Positions 1 through 11,706 of a DNA stretch of 64,000 nt are shown piece by piece; the first letter of the stretch is position 1, and the number at the start of each line of letters is the position of its first letter. Source of the stretch: Omphalotus guepiniiformis (lineage: Eukaryota > Basidiomycota > Agaricomycetes > Agaricales > Omphalotaceae); contig JAQOOI010000022.1 in assembly GCA_028554645.1 (NCBI GenBank), positions 2,356,001 to 2,420,000 of the forward strand, in the 5' to 3' direction. The notes beneath the pieces were generated by a model. The model worked only from the letters and a program-made list of their open reading frames with translations. It was not told the origin of the DNA and ran no database searches. The translations under genes and the position numbers were made by a program.

Positions 1-2
1 GA

Positions 3-174
3 GAGAAAGATGATCTGGATGTTGCTGAGAATATGTGGGAGGAGGTAAAGAATGAGACATTATATGGTGGTTACAAGGCAAGTGTTTAGAACAGCAACTA
101 GCGTAGCTGACATCGATTTCAAAGCGGGCACTGCAGAGCAGCGGTTTAAAGCAGCGCTCAAGCACGTGCTCTGA
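3..174 (+). CDS. C-terminal end of an unidentified gene (5' truncated by window edge)
   Basis: An open frame starts at base 3 and reads acidic, helix-like residues (DDLDVAENMWEEVKNE). It would stop at TAG near base 92. If a short intron from about 67 to 106 (GT...TAG) is removed, the frame continues as DIDFKAGTAEQRFKAALKHV and ends with TGA at 172-174. Both halves have coding-like composition, so I read this as the last exons of a plus-strand gene entering from the left. The proposed intron is only 40 bases, shorter than the rest of the window, so the junction is uncertain. I do not recognise the family. The gene converges on the Swi1-like gene ending at 238. Confidence 0.4.
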
Positions 175-237
175 TATACAGTATACAATAACTACAACTA
201 TTATTTAAATTTAAATATATACGATTCCATATACACC

Positions 238-3067
238 TCAATATTCAACTCGTATCAGACTTTCCAGTTCCGCGAACGTTACTCTGTCTACCTCTCCATA
301 CAAGAGCATTTCCCAGCCCATCTCTCTGTGCCCTCCCAATAGTCCCGTTCCCTGCTCTAGCTCATTCTCTCCCACCTCACCATATCCCATACCAAAAGAG
401 ATAGTGGAGGTCATGGATTTAGACGTGTCGAAAGAGTCCTCTCCATCATCGATGACTTTCATCATCTCAATTGTCCGCCGGAGTGTAGTGCTAAAAGCCT
501 GCCTCGCCTCAGGGTTGTTCGGCGCAAGGAATTTTTGAATAATCCGCATCATAACACTTCTGAATCCTAACTTTCTGTCCATCTTCACCTTCCTTTTCAA
601 CTCTGGAGGTGAAAGGAAAGCCAGCGCGTAGAGCGCCAAGGCTAGTTTTTCAATGTAGCTTAGCCACCGCTCTCTCATCAGTAGCTGAAAGTCCGCGTCA
701 ATAAGAGGGAGTCGATGAATAAGGGCCACGAATAGATGCCACATAGAGGGCTGTGGTATAGCATTGGCTAATACTTGTCGATTTCCGTCAGGTAGGCCGA
801 GACGAGTAAAGACTTCCAAGGAAACATCGGCCAAGGAGGGGGGTTTGAGGTCGCCAGGAGAAGATACCCCTGCCAGCTGTACACAAGCTATGGGTGAGAC
901 CGCTTCCGCAGAATCGACGAGATAAGAAGCAATCAACTGGAAAGCGCGATTTGCAACCCGAAGAGCGTCATTCGAAGAAGACGTTGTCCAGTCTGAAAGG
1001 CGGATCATAGGAGCGGTCATGCTGAGGATATGCAACGTATCCTTGCGCACACTCAGTAGATCACCCAGAGAAAGGGCGGGGGAAACAGGACAGGGAGTTG
1101 ATGTTTTAGTTGAGACGCCGCATAAGCGAAGCAACAGGTCGAGGACTCTGGGTTGTCGCGCCATGTATTCACTGTTGTCGGGGATAATACAGAGATTGCG
1201 AATAATGTTCAAGGAGGCGAGAATGAGATTAGCAGGCCGCTGACGAGGGCCGAGATTGGGATGTTTGGAACCTTGCCTTCGTTCCAAGCTAGCGAACGGT
1301 TGTGTTTCCGACTCGTACACGATATCTATCAATTCTCGATTCGTGATTATGTGTGGGTCATCATGTGGTCCACAGACTTGGAAGGAGTCTTCGACGTCGC
1401 CGAAAGCCTCGTCTTCGAGAAGGTCGAGAATCTCCCCTAGGAGATCCGGACAGTTGTTAATGGGAAAGCCAGTATTCGGCTGTTGCCCCTTCATGGTTGA
1501 TAGTAAAGTGAATGTCGTCAAAGCATACGACAGTTCAGTTGAGAGGCGCGAGCGTATAGACATGGTCAACGCTTCAATGTCGATGGTACCCCATTCGTTG
1601 AGTTCTCTCAGCGGTCGTCTCGATTGGTTGACAGCTTCAACCTCGATCGCTTTGAGGTCCCGTCCTCCATAAGTGTCGATCTCGCGCGCGAGAGGGATGT
1701 ATTCAATCTTTCGACGAGAGGGCTCTTGCCGCGTTCGTGGTTGTCCGGTCATGGTTGAATTCGCGGGCGTTTGTGCTGAGAAACTAGCATTTGACAATGA
1801 AGATCCCACGGCTGCCGAGTCAGAGGCAGGCCCTGCCGGCTAAGGTTTCCGAATCGCATTAGTACCGATACATACTTGGTCTAGTGAACAAATAGACTTA
1901 CGAAAGCGTTATCAAGGGGTTCTTAGGACGTATGTAAGTATTTCGAATGGCGTAAGGATATTAAATGGCGTACCAGTTTTCTGCCGTGCTCGTTTCCCTT
2001 CCAATTCGTCCGCCTCCAACTTTCGCTTCAGCGCCTGAAGATCTTGGTCAAGACTAGGACCTTCCAGAATACTCTCGGCGGTGAGATTCGCTCCCACATT
2101 CATGTTTTGCGTTGTGTTGGAGGCAACTGGTGTACTGGATGAAGATGAAGAGGAGATAAGGGATGATGCTTGAGGGTACGCGGCAGAGGTCGGGTTATTG
2201 ACGCCAGAAATGCCCATGTTGGGACCGCGTTGGATGGCCATATTGGATGGCCCTTGACCTGGACGGGGAGCGTTCTGCCTCATCGCCTGAGCCTTCTTTT
2301 GATTCTCCAAGATATTCTGTCTGTACATGTTCTCAAAGGGAAGGAGCAACATATTGTAGATTTGTACAAGCGTGGGGAGCACCGGAAGCATTCCACCCCC
2401 GTCTAGGGCTGGATAGCGTTCAGGAAGGTCCAGGACAGCGAGAATTGCACCCCATTGGCTCTCGTTTGTCATCTAAAATCATGAGGACGTCAAAAGACAA
2501 GAGCCGACAGCTAAAAAGAAAACGAGCATACATTAGACATCCCACCACGCTGCCATACGCTGCTCCACAAAGTGAAGAGATTGATGTCCTTGCCAGCGAG
2601 CCTAAAGGAGCCTGGTTCGGAGCCAGGCTCGATATCCTTGAAAGGAGAAGAAGAAGGGTCATAAGCAGGTGTTGGAGCGCCGGAGATGGCAGGAGGAAGA
2701 GGATTGTTTCGCTTCGCATAGAAGACAGCAAGAGAATGAAGGAAGCTATTTGCTCTGTCCTTGATAACATTTTGAGGAAGCTGTGGACGATGCATAGCTT
2801 GGTCCTGGAAGGAGAATTGAGCTGAATTTGACTGGTGAAGAGAATCGTGCAGTGTCCCCGAACTTGTTCCGCCTACAACTGCACGACTCTGCGCCATTCG
2901 AGCCTGGCTCGCTGCATTTAGCGCTGCCATTTGTTTCGCCTGCGCTGCATCAAGTCCACTGAATCCATTCTCAAACGATAGTCCATGATTCACCCCGTTC
3001 TGTGGTCTAGATGTACCCGTTTCTCGTTATTAAGCTCAAAGTGAAGGAAATTAGCCACCTACAGCAT
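238..3067 (-). CDS. SWI1: ARID-domain protein, Swi1-like subunit of SWI/SNF chromatin remodelling complex
   Basis: This is a probable DNA-binding subunit of the nuclear SWI/SNF remodeller. Deduced exons are 3067-3063, 3006-2532, 2472-1974 and 1832-238, giving about 857 residues. An N-terminal Gln/Ala/Ser-rich part precedes an ARID fold split by the second intron. Helix 1 reads FLHSLAVFYAKRNNPLP, then INLFTLWSSVWQRGG, and after the intron WGAILAVLDLPERYPA and LVQIYNMLLLPFENMYRQ. The C-terminal ~520 residues are helical with repeat-like Leu-rich segments, as in Swi1/ARID1 proteins. The ATG at 3067-3065 is favoured because splicing the 56-base intron gives M-L-P-Q-N-G and no upstream in-frame ATG exists before a stop. 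This leaves only five coding bases in the first exon. ARID membership is clear; assignment to Swi1 rests on overall layout. Confidence 0.82.
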
Positions 3068-3285
3068 CGGTCTTCGCTGCAAAGCAGTTCCCACTCGTTC
3101 TGGTTGAGTCTGTTTGCCCACTCTCCCAAATATGACCTTTTCATCCACAGTCTCATTTTTGTCGTTTTTTCTTGATTTCTTTGCTCTTTCATTCTACTCT
3201 AGATCAACCTCAGTTCAGGCATTTATTTCAAACGTCCTCCTCGGCGTATCTTTTCGGTAGAATTCCAATAAAGTCCTGTGCCAGC

Positions 3286-3307
3286 TGTCACGTCGTGACC
3301 CGTGACA
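3286..3307. promoter_or_regulatory. Inverted-repeat promoter element (TGTCACG / CGTGACA)
   Basis: TGTCACG at 3286-3292 is mirrored by CGTGACA at 3301-3307, and the spacer also contains TCGTGAC. The element lies 58 bases before the DUF1764 start and 219 bases before the Swi1-like start, in their shared divergent promoter. It resembles a dimeric bZIP/bHLH target, but the binding factor is unknown. Confidence 0.4.
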
Positions 3308-3364
3308 GTACACATGTTGTCCTCGCCGAATTTTTTTTTCTTCGAGTCTTTCATTACTATCAAC

Positions 3365-3967
3365 ATGGCCAAGTCTGAAATCGACGATATCTTTGCTTCC
3401 AAGGGTAAAGTAAAAATCGCTCAAACGTCTACATCTTCTTCAGCTCTTTCTCCCCTGCCCGAGAAATCTAAAAAGGATAAGAAGCGAAAACGAAAGGTCG
3501 AGTCTACATCCACTAGCGAGAAGCCTTCCCAGAGGAAAGCTTCAGTTGCCGAAACAATCGTCGATCCTTCTGCGAACATTCCTAATGCTAAGCGGTTGAA
3601 GACTGCTCGGAGTTCTGGGGAATCAAAAAGTAAGCCGGTGAAGAGCGATGCCAAAAAAGAAGACGAGGATAAGTTCAAGGACTCCAGGGGTTCTGGTCCT
3701 CGTAAGTCTTCTGTCAGCTTCATGTTTTCGTATTTTTCACCAGTAATACTTTCAGGACGAAAGACAGAAGAAGGTTGGTCTATATACAAGGCCGATGAGT
3801 TGGGCATTGGCGACGAGGGCGAAGGTATATTGACTCTTTTACTATCTTTTGCGACTCATCTGGCTTCTTGCTAGACACGCCTTTGTGTCCTTTTGATTGT
3901 GATTGCTGTAAGTCATGTCGTTATTTCTTTGTTGCTTTAATTCTGATCATTTGCACTAGGTTTTTAA
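3365..3967 (+). CDS. DUF1764 family protein
   Basis: A small basic nuclear-type protein of 148 residues. Exons are 3365-3701, 3756-3824, 3875-3907 and 3960-3967. The first ~110 residues are Lys/Ser-rich and low complexity (KKDKKRKRKVE), which suggests nuclear or nucleolar localisation. The C-terminal part carries the family signature: a polar helix (EEGWSIYKADELGI) followed by the Cys-rich end TPLCPFDCDCCF. That signature is only seen after splicing, because the motif is spread over a 33-base exon and an 8-base final exon. DUF1764 proteins are conserved across eukaryotes, and I know of no settled function. The gene is divergent from the Swi1-like gene, with about 297 bases between the start codons. 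Confidence 0.85.
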
Positions 3968-4243
3968 CATGTTATTGACGATACCCTGTGTTCAATATTA
4001 TGGCATTAACTTTCTCATTTCCTAATCCTCTTCCCCCTGCGCCAATGGCTCTATCGAAGCCTTGCATTTCGCTATACTTCCACGAATGCCCGAGGTCAAT
4101 GTGTAGCCAAAAGTAACGAATCCCTTCCTTCATACCCTCCTGAGAGCTGGTGCTCTTTTGTGATATATAGGCAATATGCCTCGCGAGGAACACATGTATA
4201 TATTGTATGTACTAAAAATACAAATACGAGCGCAGTGCGCCTC

Positions 4244-5532
4244 TCAATCGTCGTCGTCATCATCGTCTTCGTAATCAACCAGTCCAGGCTTTGCTTTGCC
4301 TGCGAGTTCATCTCCAAATGGATCACCACTGTCAGTAGCAGCCTTCTGTATCTCCACTTTCCTGTTCCTCTTGTCTTCAAACTTTTTATCCTGCTCCGCC
4401 TTTCGCGCCAGATAGGCTTTACTGCCCACCACTTTCTCCGGATTTTTGCAGAGCCTCAGCCGCCGATCCACTTCGCGTACTGATTCCACATTCGGAGTTT
4501 GCCCAGACGCTAGTATCATGCTTTTAATAGCCTCTATAGACGGTAGGATCGCCTTGGATGGCCTCGCAGGGTTGCCAGGATTTGGCTCAGGTCCAGATGC
4601 TTTCGATTCCAGCCACTTGAGGGCAAGGTCTGCATCAGCTAGTGAGAACGAAGCTAGAGCAATTTGAGAAGGCGTGTAGATAAATTCCGCATCGGTTAGA
4701 CGAGAGGCGCGAACGTGGGACAGAGCAGAGTCGTAGACCGAACTCTGTGTTTTCGACAAGTCCAGAGGTGTATCAGGAAGACTCTGCAGAAAATGTACAG
4801 TGCACAAAAGATTCGCATCAATATCGCAAAGATGTCGGCCAAACACTGACCTGCACATCAAGCCAAATTCCCCAAAGAGCTCGATGAGCATGCCAAACGG
4901 CAAACTCAAACCCGAGACTTTGGGCGACCAGAAATTCGAGATCAAGGACATCAGAAGGAGCCGTGTTGGGTATATGGGAGGTGTATGCTTCAAGAGATAT
5001 CGGGTTATTTGTTGTCTTTGTAGCAAGGAAGAGTGCAGTGAGCCTAAAAGCAATAGATTCATATGCATATATACGGATAAAGAGGGGAGACGCACATGAC
5101 ATTTTTGGGATGCCAATCCATTACGGTGTTCTTCAAGTAAAATCGCTTCAGGTAAGAGACAGCCGTAGCCTCTACTTCCTCAGAGAAACGAAAATGACCG
5201 CAAAGCTGAGTTATCCTGGTGACATAGAAAGTCACTAGCAGATGTTCTTCATCAGCAGTCAAGAATAAGACATTGGCAGCAGATCCTGGCTATATTTCTT
5301 GAGAAAATTTCGGGAACAAATCAAAACGCAAACCCGACAGTACTTCATATTCTTCAAAAGTCTTGCGAATGACGGCGACCGCTGCTTCGTTCAGAGCAGA
5401 TCGTACGTGGGCCAGTCGTTCTGGAGAATATCTCCAGTTCTTGAATTGAGTGCTTGCCTCGTAGAGAGGTTTCTTGGTTTCAGCGGTCGTCGAGGACAAT
5501 GAAGAAGCATTGCCTTTGTCTACGGAAGGCAT
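4244..5532 (-). CDS. CCL1: Cyclin H, TFIIH/CAK subunit
   Basis: Regulatory cyclin of the CDK-activating kinase (Kin28/CDK7) in TFIIH, acting in transcription initiation and CDK activation in the nucleus. The protein opens with the cyclin H hallmark FKNWRYSPERLAHVR. The first cyclin box follows (LLVTFYVTRITQLCGHF, VMDWHPKNVM, LTALFLATKTTN), then the second (FLVAQSLGFEFAVWHAHRAL, FIYTPSQIALASF). The tail is acidic and ends in a poly-Asp run. Three introns fit in phase: 5333-5286, one joining KNV to MLTALF, and one removing a stretch after WLDVQ so that SLPDTPLDL follows. The ATG at 5532 opens the conserved N-terminus. The gene is divergent from the surface-protein gene at 5755. Confidence 0.9.
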
Positions 5533-5754
5533 CTCGTTAGCTCAAAGGAACGAACAGTCACGCTGTCGCGGGGTGCTCGGTCAACAGTTGTATGGAAGTA
5601 CGTGGATCATTTTCTTCACTTTCACTTTGATCTCTTTATATTTCTTCGTTCTCTATTCCATCTTGCGTGCTTGTAACCGCTTTCAGGCGTTCTACCGCTG
5701 GTGGCCCCCTTTACGCTCTTTCGAATTGGTACTGACACTGACAGTGATTGCACG

Positions 5755-6889
5755 ATGCCGTCACCTTTGGGCTGGCCCTCTGCACGTGCACACTTGTTTT
5801 TCATTTTAAATATTATTTTCTTGGCTCTCCAACTACAAATTGCCTACGCTGGCCAGGGTTTTACGAATGGACTTGCTATAATTGATGCTCCCAGTGTTGG
5901 CAAGTAAGTGTTTTCAGAACTTGTACGTGCGTCTCTAGATCTGACAATACGAGCAGTCCTGGTCATGCTGGAAGTGATATCAACATCGCGCTGGATGTAA
6001 GTGCTCCGTCTCATTTACTGGTTACTTATATACTTATGGATCTACTTCTAGGTCTCAGGCGATGGACAGTTGCCTACAGACGCCGTGAATGCAAATTCAT
6101 CCTCATCTACTCATTTCTCTTCCCTCGAGATATATCTCGTGTCATCAAGTACCGGACTGAACCTAACGGTGTCTGATTCGCCCGATTTTCTGACTCAGGA
6201 GCAGGGTACTGTCCGCCATTTGAACTGGCCAATACCAAAATGCATTATACCCGGACAGTATAACGTGAGTGCACCTATGAATATCTTCAGTGTCAGCTCA
6301 CTCAGCTTCCATTCTAGCTCACGTTCTATGAGTATGCAATCATCGATGGACAACCGCATTATACCATCACTCCCATTTTAATACCGGTCTCGAATGACAG
6401 CCCCACTGGGAACTGTTCAAGTACAACGGGCGTAACTGTGAACTCTATTCTTCCACAACCCCAACCTTCTAGCCCTTTGCCTCAGCCTTTGTTCCCAGGC
6501 AACCCAGGCAACCAACTGGGCTCCTCCTCTGTAGGCTTCACCACCATCACTCTTTCCGGCACTCTTACCCTTCCCACCATTCCGACCGTCACCATCACCC
6601 CTTCAGCAACTCCCACCACCGTAATCGTAGTATCTCTTACTACATTGACTACTACAGTGAGCGGATCGACAGGGGTTGTGACATCTACGTGCGTTTCCTT
6701 CCCTTCGTATTCAAAACTGATCTAGAGTTGTGTTTCTTTAGTGTGACAGAGACTGCCTGGACATCAACCGCTGTGATTCCTAATAACTCAGGATTACTAC
6801 CCGTCAACTCAGGCACTGTGATCAACATGATGAGATGTATGTTTGTAATACCGATGACGGTAGTAATAGGACTTTGGACAGTAAAGTGA
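5755..6889 (+). CDS. Ser/Thr-rich secreted protein, probably GPI-anchored
   Basis: 306 residues in five exons (5755-5903, 5957-5996, 6052-6264, 6318-6688, 6742-6889). A hydrophobic N-terminal segment after MPSPLGW ends in an A-Y-A-G signal-peptidase-like site. A compact globular part follows, then a Pro-rich stretch and a long Thr/Ser/Val repeat region typical of heavily O-glycosylated wall proteins. The last ~25 residues form a hydrophobic tail (MFVIPMTVVIGLWTV) after small residues, as in a GPI attachment signal. The ATG at 5755 is chosen because it places the signal peptide at the very start. Likely located at the plasma membrane or cell wall. The molecular function is unknown and I recognise no enzyme motif. 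A further 3' intron cannot be excluded. Confidence 0.72.
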
Positions 6890-7475
6890 TTAATTTTATC
6901 TGTGATGCATGTGCCGCCTCAGGAAATGCTCTTTCATTACTTGGTACCGTTGATCGTCAGCCCAGCAAGTAATTCGCCGATGAGATTCACGGACGTTCCC
7001 ATGCTTGTTGTTAAGAGAAAAAGATGCGTCTATTGGGCAGCAGCAGGAGCAGATAGTCGCGTGATGTCGCGCATTTCGGCATTGCGCGAAAGATCTCGTG
7101 TATTTCGTGTCCTAGTACTATCCAACATCGAGGTCTGATGAGAAACTGACTTTGCATATGATGGCCAAGGGAGCTGAGAGCCTCGCGGGGTTGAAAGTGG
7201 TGACAAACTGACGTTGCATCGGTATGTATTGTTGTCCCGCGGAAAAAGATTCGTATCTGCTAGTCGGAGCTACGGTACAATGCATGAATATATTGCCCGG
7301 CACAATCACTAAATGAAGGACGATACAGTGTCCTCAAAAAAGTCGTTTTGGATTACCAAACAACTCTGGTAAGTCACGCCTCCTGCAACACAGTAAAAAA
7401 AAAATGCATCAACACAAGCGTGCTCGTACTTACCTCAGATGGTACATAGCTTGTAATACACGTTATCTTGCGTAT
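6890..7475. other. Intergenic region
   Basis: 586 bases between two converging genes, holding their 3' ends. I see no coding exon, RNA gene or repeat. An A-rich run and several AATAA-like stretches fit polyadenylation signals. Confidence 0.5.
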
Positions 7476-8124
7476 TCAACCCTCTAGCCCTCGGTCTTTT
7501 CTCCATGCAGTAATCCATTCCACTATCCGTGCGACATTAGCCTCGAGATCCTCCATGCTTTCGCTGTTCAATTCGACTACGATTTCTGCAGGATAGGACG
7601 AACGGGCCTCTTCAAGTACAACCTGCATGATTTCAGCCTCGTTATTCTCCTGTATTTTTTTGAGTGGATAAGAGCTGTTTACAGAACGGTAAAGACTGGA
7701 AAGCAACATCATGTGGAATGAAAAAAAAACGGACCGTTTCTCCAAACGATCCCACAACTGAGAGTGATCGCATCGGAGGACGACGACAAGATCTGCCCAT
7801 CTCTCAGGAAAGACTTCACATGTATGCCAGTCCAGGATAACTCCGCCTTCGGCTACCAGCGGTTCCAGCTCGTCTAACAACTAGATGGTAATTGGAACCC
7901 CACGGATGAAGGGATGAAAATACACGGACCTTATCATCATCAACAGTATAGCTCTGCCATTCCTCATCGTATTCGTGATAGAGACCTTTTTCCTTGACCC
8001 AGTCACCAACATTTATGTGGCGAAGCGGGACGGGAGAATCGTTGGCAAGGAGCTGGGCATGAGTTGACTTTCCAGTTCCCGGGGTACCAGTGATGATGAT
8101 GACAGGTGACTGGTGACTAGACAT
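7476..8124 (-). CDS. FAP7: Adenylate kinase isoenzyme 6 homologue (Fap7)
   Basis: Nuclear AK6/Fap7-type P-loop NTPase needed for late 20S pre-rRNA processing at the small ribosomal subunit, with adenylate kinase activity in the family. 179 residues in three exons (8124-7930, 7880-7735, 7674-7476), matching the usual ~180. The Walker A motif GTPGTGKSTHAQLLA is near residue 13. Next come the AK6 NMP-binding segment (HINVGDWVKEKGLY), the Walker B-like VILDWHTCEVFPERWADLV and the lid/LEU part (VVLRCDHSQLWDRLEKR, then ENNEAEIMQVVLEEA). The second intron is in frame with the surrounding exons and would otherwise add 20 residues. The last helix ends IVEWITAWRKDRG. Confidence 0.93.
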
Positions 8125-8336
8125 AATTAAGAATTAAGTTGAGATGGACCGAAGGTGTCAGTAATTTATGTCTTAAACCTCGTGGGAATAAATGTCTGCA
8201 AGCTACATAATTGTAAGTATCATGTAGGTACCACCTTCATTCGTCCTCTCTTCCTATCTTTATCATGTTCATCTCCTAGAGAGCTGGCACATACTTTCCC
8301 TTATTTTCTCTCTCAGTTAGCACTCGTTCTGCTCTA

Positions 8337-10542
8337 ATGACAAGCCATACTTACTCACCTACCCCCTCATCTCCCTATCCAACTCCAACTGCTCCGAAAC
8401 CTCAAGATGTTCACTTTTTTCCTCGAGTCACTCCGTCTCCCTCTTGCTGTGCGCCCAGTGAAGTAGTCATTCAGCTCTCGACAGATTTGCTCGTGCCAGA
8501 TTATACTCTCTACTATCAAGACACGCCTCTTTCACGTTTTGACCCCTCCTACGTTGCTCTTAGCGATGGTTCGCTGACTACTTCGGCGTTCAGACAAGAT
8601 TCAACCCAGGCAAACACCGAATTACTTCTCTTGGGTCTCTTTGCAACGATCTTTGCAAGGAATGTCTTTCTCTCGGGCGACTACATCCGACGTACTAAAG
8701 TGCGACGTAAAGTCCTCTTTTGGACCCTTTTTGTGAGCCAGCTCTTGGCCATTAGTGCCATTGTTCCGCTCACTGCAGCATTTTTCAATCATCGGATAAA
8801 TTGCAACAGGTACGAATGGATGCTGCCAATATCTGATCGGTAGCCTTATTTTACTCTTTCTTTCAGTGTGGCTCTTGCTGCCAGTATATCGGAGGCAATA
8901 TCTATTGCACTACTTGTAGGATATATATCCTTGGTTGTGATGTTGCGTTTAAAACTCTATCATCTCGGCTGTGACAGATGACCGGAATACTGGGATACAA
9001 GGCTTACAAGTGCCTAGACAGCTCTCTCTTCGTTTTACTGATGCTCGTACTTTTGTGCTTGAGCACGTCTTCTCTGGCCGTTGTGAACATTGTCGAAACG
9101 CGAGGGACTCGCAGAATTTCAGGTATTTTCTATGTTTTAAAGTAACATCTCCAAGCTAAATGCTTTCAACCAATAGGTAGCTGTTTGTCCACCGGAAACT
9201 CACAAATCACTCGTGTATATATCATACTTCAATTTGTGCAGGCCTTTTTCATCTTCTGCTGTTGTACGTATGTATCGCTCTGGTGGAACGCGATCACTTA
9301 CCCCCCGCTTCTAGTCCTATATGCTGCCTGGAAGTCCCGCAACTCTCCTGTTGCGAGGGGGAGAATTTCTATACAGCTTTCTATGGATGATGTCCAGGAG
9401 CACAACCCGAAGAATTCTTATGAGAAATACTGTCGCGGTTGGTGGGATTGCATTGCTGGAACAGGTGTCGTTGCTATCCCTGTGTCACTTTGTCACTTAC
9501 CTGTCTCATCATATCCTTTGTCGCTCAGGCATACACGTCAAAAAGAACTGTTCTGATACGACCGAGTTTCGGACAACCTCATTCGCAGGTCAGTTTCCCC
9601 AGGTCCAGTCGCAACCATCCATGGCCAGGATATTCGAATCAGCAGGGGAAAGAGCGGAGAGTAATCGCTCATCTTCTCAGCCTTCACACGGCCGCTATTC
9701 TCCTGCACCTTCGTCATTCAGTCGGTTCAGTCGGTACATGCCAAGAATGGAGTTATTTCGGAAAGTGATGAAAGACGAGGTCAGTCATGTGGCACTGAAA
9801 AACGACAGTTTAACTGAAGTATGTCCGTACATAGCTGTATTATACGGCAACGATCACGGCTTGCTGCGTTGTTGTGGGAGTGCTGTCAGTTATAGGTATA
9901 AACTTCAGAAACGGTTTGTCAGTCGGTGCATGGATGAGTTTGAATTGTAAGTGATATCCACTCGGAAGTTCCCCTCACTGACGATCAAGTTCATTTGCGG
10001 TCTCTTCTCAAGGGGCCGTGACATCAATCTTGGCTATCCATAGCACTGGTCGAGTCGTTCGTCGGCATGAGAGAGACTTCTTGTTGCAAGATGCTGCGGT
10101 CTGGCAAGGTCGACGATGGGAAAACGGAAGATCCCGACCGGCACCTGTTGGTCCCAACCGTTGGAACAACAGTTCCATTTCATCTCAATCAATGCGACGC
10201 AGAGCTGGAGGCGAAGCAGACGATCTAGATAATCCTTTTGATGATATGCGAGGTCTAACACAGTCTTGTGTGTCATGGACTTCAAGATTCTCGTCAGCCT
10301 CCGATCCTCCATTGTCCCCTTCCATCAACTCCATCATGCGACCACCTTCCTCTCACTATCCTGTTTACTTACCAGGACCTTCACCGACAGCACAATTTCC
10401 AACATCGGGTAGGACAACGCCTCTGGTCCCTCTCGACAGCACGGATGGTACATTGCTGCAGAGACCCAATTTTGACCTCAGTTCAAGTTGGATACAGAGT
10501 CGTAGCAGACTTTCTGTGACTTCAAATGATGAGAAAATGTAG
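8337..10542 (+). CDS. Seven-helix membrane protein of unknown function
   Basis: 615 residues in seven exons (8337-8809, 8867-8915, 8978-9122, 9177-9464, 9529-9779, 9835-9946, 10013-10542), all in phase. A ~90-residue soluble N-terminus precedes about seven hydrophobic segments, including LLLLGLFATIFARNVFL, FVSQLLAISAIVPLTAAFF, EAISIALLMTGILGYKAY, LFVLLMLVLLCLSTSSLAV, ILQFVQAFFIFCCC and ATITACCVVVGVLSVIG. The loop between helices 6 and 7 and the C-terminal ~170 residues are polar and Ser/Pro-rich. The layout is GPCR-like in helix number only; I see no family signature and assign no ligand or role. The tandem neighbour RPC37 starts 77 bases after the stop. Confidence 0.75.
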
Positions 10543-10619
10543 TGTACTAATACATATATCCATTTTATATCATTATGTCAATATCTAAGCGATTGTCTTT
10601 CTTCTCACGGCTGATTACT

Positions 10620-11570
10620 ATGAACGAAGAGGACCAAATCGTCAGTAGTCTACCTATACGCTTTTCAAATAGACTGTCGCTGCAGATTCACCAATTTCCA
10701 CTTCTAACCCGACCGTTGCAAATACCACCCTCGGCATCTGCGAGTGGAAAACGGATTTCTGCGCGTATAAAACCCCAGACTCGCAAACTCGAAATACATG
10801 TTCCTGCAGACACTCGGCCTGAAGTATGGAACAACGAACGGAGTCGTGAACTTGGTGATGGGCAGCTCCAAGACGATCGTGAAAAGAATCAGGATAGAAA
10901 AGGCAAGGAGAGAGAGGGAGAGGAGCCACGCTTAGCCGAGATTCGTTTGAAAAGCGAGGAGATTCCACAGCAAGGAGCACATATGCTAGGCATTGTTCGC
11001 GATGGTAGTGTGGACCGTTGAGCCAATCTTGTTCATTTCAGACTGATATGGTGTGCCAGGCGAGCTTCATCTACATCCAATCAGCGAAACACACCAATTT
11101 CGACCAACCTTGACATACCTGGATATACTCTCTCGAAAACATAAACGTCGTGAAGCAGATTCTGATTCTGACTCGGACGATGGCCCACCACCGGATCCCG
11201 ATGAACTGCCTGTACTTGCGCCTCCCAAAGAAAAAAAGGCCTCATCGTCGGGAGGAGGATCTAAAGAGGTTCAGGTCTCTGCAAGAAGGACAGACGAGAA
11301 AGGTGGAAACCTTGCCCAATTATCTACAGTGAGGCGAGAAATGCTTGCTATCATCCGTGCTGAAGAAGACGAAGCATGGCAAAAGCTTGAATTTTCCGAT
11401 ATGACTGTACGTTCTGAACATGTTGTGAACAAATGGCGACGACTGATTTTGGCCTACTGAAGGCAATTGAATCGGAAGAAGCACTTGAAAAGTTGTTTTC
11501 ACAAAATAGAGAGGAACTAGGATGTAAAACAGATGTCACTACGTTTCTTAGAGGCATTCAAGGACTGTAG
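10620..11570 (+). CDS. RPC37: RNA polymerase III subunit Rpc5/Rpc37 (Sin-like)
   Basis: Subunit of the TFIIF-like Rpc37-Rpc53 subcomplex of RNA polymerase III, acting in promoter opening, termination and reinitiation. 279 residues in three exons (10620-11004, 11060-11406, 11463-11570). The start is the conserved form DQIVSSLPIRFSNRL, followed by LHQFPLL-type text (IHQFPLLTRPLQIPPS) and the dimerisation core (LEIHVPADTRP, RLAEIRLKSEEIP, HMLGIVRDGELHLHPI, FRPTLTYLDILSRK). An acidic linker and a short C-terminal helical part follow. An in-frame ATG lies 45 bases upstream (10575), but the one at 10620 directly precedes the conserved region. The second intron uses a TGAAG acceptor. Family assignment is firm; the C-terminal third is less conserved. 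Confidence 0.85.
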
Positions 11571-11706
11571 AAATTCAGACAGCAATGCGATGGTGGCTAC
11601 ATGCCGGCCTAAAGACTTCTTCTGGTTAACCTGTCAGTCGTGACACGCGATGATGGACAAGTACATCTGCTCTTAGTTTATTCCTCTGCACTCTAGCTCG
11701 CTGAAG

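Noticed and set aside
1019..1672. Overlapping plus-strand open frames opposite the Swi1-like gene
   Set aside because: They mirror the long minus-strand coding exon, have no family resemblance and start with no promoter-like context.
4244..4300. Run of Asp codons at the end of cyclin H as a possible repeat expansion
   Set aside because: It is a seven-residue acidic tail, and such tails are common in nuclear proteins.
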